IMG/VR virus record: IMGVR_UViG_3300025151_000284
Span: 1 to 24,972 of that record
Strand: one strand, 5' to 3'
DNA from: a virus
Length of the DNA: 24,972 nucleotides
The position numbers and the translations under genes are program-made. How positions within the stretch are numbered: position 1 is the first letter of the stretch; each line of letters starts with the position of its first letter. The notes below the pieces were generated by a model. That model did not search any database, was not told the DNA's origin, and saw only the letters and a list, made by a program, of their open reading frames with translations. Below are positions 22,881-24,972 of this stretch, in pieces.

Positions 22881-23207
22881 TTAGTTGTAATATGCTACAA
22901 AAAAGTCGCAATTAGCTAATACTACATAAGCCCCAGTGTTGAACTTTACTCCATCATTAGGAAGGTAGTGGTCAAACTGTTCGTTTGCTGCACTACCGAA
23001 TTTAAACTCTATTAGAAGTTTAGTTCCACTTGCACTAGTTCCGTCATATATTTTTATAGTGGCGTCTGCTGCACTTGCTTGTGCTTGAACAGATTGAATT
23101 CTTATTGGTCCTAAGTTCGTTGCTGTTCCAGCACCACTACCAATATATCCTTGTAGCTGTCCTGTGGCTGCTAAAGCCTTGGACGCTTTTACATCGGATG
23201 AACTCAT
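22881..23207 (-). CDS. Small structural protein (108 aa)
   Basis: A short, beta-rich protein with a Ser/Ala/Gly-rich N-terminus (LAATGQLQGYIGSGAGTATN) and strands such as ATIKIYDGTSASGTKLLIEF and a closing ANCDFFVAYYN. It resembles single-domain virion decoration proteins. It has AGGAG before the ATG and lies between the 168-aa structural gene and the gp4-like gene. No known motif was found. Confidence 0.6.
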   Translation of the reverse strand: MSSSDVKASKALAATGQLQGYIGSGAGTATNLGPIRIQSVQAQASAADATIKIYDGTSASGTKLLIEFKFGSAANEQFDHYLPNDGVKFNTGAYVVLANCDFFVAYYN

Positions 23208-23219
23208 ATTATTCTCCTA

Positions 23220-23726
23220 TTATGCGTCAGCAAATGGAGTTACTACAGTACCAGAAGCTAATACTATACCTTCTACTGCGTACTTAGCTGAACCAATAGC
23301 AGTTACTTTGATAATAGTTCCAGCTATACCGCCCTTAGTAGTACCGTTTAAAGTAATAACATCATTACTAGCACCTGAAAAGAATGTTTTACCTGCTGCA
23401 TCGCTTTTACCCAGATATAGTCCACCAACAAATTTATCTGTGCCATCTGTAAGAATATCCATATCTGTAGCTGCTGTTTCTACTACAAAAGTAAAAGTAG
23501 CACCTAAGTTATTAGTTTGGTTAGGGTCATCATCTCTTCCTGGAGCAGTAGCTACGATACTTGGTAAAGTAAATTTACCGTCTGCATCGTTACAAGTAAG
23601 AATTTTACCTGCGTGTGCATCTACTGTTAGTGTGGTGTCTGCAGTTAGACTAACTACGTTAGCATTACCTGCTGAAATAAATCCTGCTAATGATTTTACA
23701 GGACCTGAAAATGTTGATTTTGCCAT
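23220..23726 (-). CDS. Putative head decoration/structural protein (168 aa)
   Basis: A beta-rich 168-aa protein (MAKSTFSGPVKSLAGFISAG start; VVSLTADTTLTVDAHAGKIL; TFTFVVETAATDMDILTDGT) with no signal peptide or cysteine cluster beyond one Cys. It follows the major capsid gene and its terminator, at a place where many phages encode head decoration or small capsid proteins. AAGGAG precedes the ATG. The intergenic region upstream (23727-23826) was examined but holds no convincing promoter. Confidence 0.65.
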   Translation of the reverse strand: MAKSTFSGPVKSLAGFISAGNANVVSLTADTTLTVDAHAGKILTCNDADGKFTLPSIVATAPGRDDDPNQTNNLGATFTFVVETAATDMDILTDGTDKFVGGLYLGKSDAAGKTFFSGASNDVITLNGTTKGGIAGTIIKVTAIGSAKYAVEGIVLASGTVVTPFADA

Positions 23727-23826
23727 ATTAAGTCTCCTTAATAAATTCTATCGTCTTGGCTTGTCTGCTAGGTCAGTCGATAGATTGTTTGTATTAATCC
23801 TAGAACTCTTGTCATGATACATCATT

Positions 23827-23860
23827 AAAAACAAAAAAGAAAGGGAGCCGAAGCTCCCTT
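23827..23860 (-). terminator. Rho-independent terminator after the major capsid gene
   Basis: Reading the minus strand, AAGGGAGC-TTCG-GCTCCCTT forms a perfect 8-bp stem with a C(UUCG)G tetraloop, followed by TCTTTTTTG and TTTT. It begins about 20 bases after the MCP stop. A second small hairpin (TTCAC-TTTC-GTGAA, 23867-23880) lies between the stop and this terminator. It may limit read-through from the abundant capsid transcript. Confidence 0.92.
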
Positions 23861-23880
23861 AATTCTTTCACGAAAGTGAA

Positions 23881-24789
23881 TTATGCTCCAGGGGAACCGA
23901 AGATACCTCTCCAGTCACTCCAACCAAAGCTGTAACGTTCTCTAGCTTTGTATCTTACATTACCAGTTTCGAAGTCACCTTCCATACTAGTTGATACAGG
24001 AGTTCTAACGAAGTGTTTTAATCCGTTAGGTACGTCAGTTTTGATAAAGAAAGCATCAGTATCTGTTAGATAATGGTTTACAACATAACCTTCAGAAATC
24101 ATTCCCATGTTTCTGATTGCATTGATGTCATTATCTGAAGTACCAACTCTTCCAGGAGTTTCCATCAGTCTATCTGCTACAAATTGTAAAGCAGGTGGAA
24201 TGATAAGTTTTCTTGCCTGAGCATTAACTTTTAGATTTCTTTCATCTTTGAAGTCAGCGATGTCAATCAACGCTTGTTCAAGAGAAGTTTCGTTTAAGTC
24301 AGCTGCTGTAGACAACTCGTTTCTTAAATCCACGTTAGCAACAGTAGGATGGTCAGTAGCACAAAGCTCTTTTCCATCTCCACCAACATATGAAGAACTA
24401 AACGCATTGTTTAATACGTTAGCTGCTTTCACTTGCTTAGTTTGTTGCATAGACCTAGCTAAAGCTCTTGTATATCTTGAAGAAAGAGTATCATAAAGAT
24501 TATCCTCTATTGCTTCTTCAGTCAACGCGAAAGCTAATGCTACGGTTTCGTGTGTGAAACGTGATGTCCAGGATTCTTGAGCTGTATCGTAAACGACCGC
24601 TGCTCCTTCTCCTTTAGTCGGTGCTTCACCAAATCCACTTAACATTACTTCTTCCTCGAAAGCTCTTTCAGAAGTCTCGGTATCGAAGATGTCTTCGTGT
24701 TCGTTATTATATCTCTCATACTCTAATCCAAAGAGAGCATGGAGTCCTGGTACTAGTTCTTTAACTAGTTGGGCTCTATTAATTGCCAT
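23881..24789 (-). CDS. Major capsid protein (302 aa)
   Basis: A 302-aa protein with a helical N-terminal arm (MAINRAQLVKELVPGLHALF, then EDIFDTETSERAFEEEVMLS), a long helix-rich core (TALARS-type segment RALARSMQQTKQVKAANVLN) and later segments such as LKVNAQARKLIIPPALQFVA and NPLF-like C-terminal strands ending FGWSDWRGIFGSPGA. The pattern is that of HK97-fold / Mu gpT-like head subunits. The start has AAGGAGA upstream. A strong terminator follows. I am confident it is the major head protein; the precise subfamily is not tested. Confidence 0.85.
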   Translation of the reverse strand: MAINRAQLVKELVPGLHALFGLEYERYNNEHEDIFDTETSERAFEEEVMLSGFGEAPTKGEGAAVVYDTAQESWTSRFTHETVALAFALTEEAIEDNLYDTLSSRYTRALARSMQQTKQVKAANVLNNAFSSSYVGGDGKELCATDHPTVANVDLRNELSTAADLNETSLEQALIDIADFKDERNLKVNAQARKLIIPPALQFVADRLMETPGRVGTSDNDINAIRNMGMISEGYVVNHYLTDTDAFFIKTDVPNGLKHFVRTPVSTSMEGDFETGNVRYKARERYSFGWSDWRGIFGSPGA

Positions 24790-24806
24790 TATTTATTCTC
24801 CTTAGA

Positions 24807-24972
24807 TTATACAGCAAATGTATTGGTTGGGAATGTGAATAATCCTCTCGCATATTGACCTATTTCATTACTAGGTTGCGAAGCGAATCCAACACATAAC
24901 GCCACACCACTTGATGTTGTTGCAGTCACACCCTCTTTAGACCTACCGTTGTTCGAAGAACCAGCAGTTGTA
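24807..24972 (-). CDS. Partial virion-associated gene upstream of the capsid gene (C-terminal 54 aa)
   Basis: The last 54 codons of a gene are present, ending with TAA at 24807-24809; the start lies beyond the right edge. The visible end is Ser/Thr/Gly-rich and beta-like, closing with ARGLFTFPTNTFAV. The next gene (major capsid) starts 17 bases later. Its position suggests a head-assembly or head-decoration protein, but the identity cannot be determined from this fragment. Confidence 0.6.
   Translation of the reverse strand, partial: TTAGSSNNGRSKEGVTATTSSGVALCVGFASQPSNEIGQYARGLFTFPTNTFAV

Noticed and set aside
23164-23817. Long plus-strand open frame opposite structural genes
   Set aside because: It is antisense to two structural genes with good ribosome sites and shows no recognisable protein pattern; it arises from codon composition.

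Overview
This window is part of a tailed dsDNA bacteriophage genome. It is AT-rich, with tightly packed genes that almost all lie on the minus strand, joined by TAATG/ATGA overlaps and preceded by AGGAG-type ribosome binding sites. The two tail-adaptor-like proteins, the large nozzle-like protein, the absence of a tape-measure or sheath gene, and the repetitive internal-virion-like proteins point to a short-tailed (podovirus-like) phage. Several proteins resemble families I associate with uncultured marine phages. A low-GC marine bacterium, possibly an alphaproteobacterium, is a reasonable host guess, but nothing in the window proves it.

Layout in transcription order (right to left). About 25.0-20.5 kb holds a partial virion gene, the major capsid protein followed by a textbook UUCG terminator, small structural proteins, two head-tail adaptor-like proteins with a zinc-ribbon protein between them, and further small structural proteins. 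About 20.5-16.7 kb is the host-recognition block: a protein made of 22-residue repeats, a tail fiber, two accessory proteins and a polyglycine adhesin. About 16.7-14.2 kb holds four overlapping or adjacent enzyme genes: a sulfotransferase and three 2-oxoglutarate/Fe(II) oxygenases. About 14.1-9.6 kb holds small membrane proteins, the tail nozzle-like protein, a T4-type lysozyme, three tiny Lys/Arg-rich proteins, a thermonuclease and a holin-like coiled coil. About 9.6-4.9 kb holds a curli-like module: CsgF, CsgG, a curlin-repeat protein, a FecR-domain protein and a CHASE2 adenylate cyclase. After a short leader with a promoter-like sequence, about 4.8-0 kb holds a tiny basic protein, a cupin protein and three proteins that look like internal virion/ejection components, the last cut by the window edge.

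The most striking content is the curli module. Five genes overlap or abut one another and together encode an outer-membrane amyloid secretion pore (CsgG), its extracellular partner (CsgF), a putative amyloid substrate with nine degenerate curlin-type units, a FecR protein whose own C-terminus carries a curlin-like motif, and a complete-looking class III adenylate cyclase with an extracytoplasmic CHASE2 sensor. This would let an infected cell put amyloid on its surface and raise cAMP. The purpose is unknown; candidates are host-cell aggregation, superinfection blocking, altered envelope permeability or a virion-associated amyloid. The second notable block is the sulfotransferase plus three tandem oxygenases beside the adhesin genes, which may modify a virion protein, a host surface molecule or a metabolite. 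No tRNA, CRISPR array, integrase or insertion sequence was seen, and there is no gene-free stretch longer than about 200 bases.
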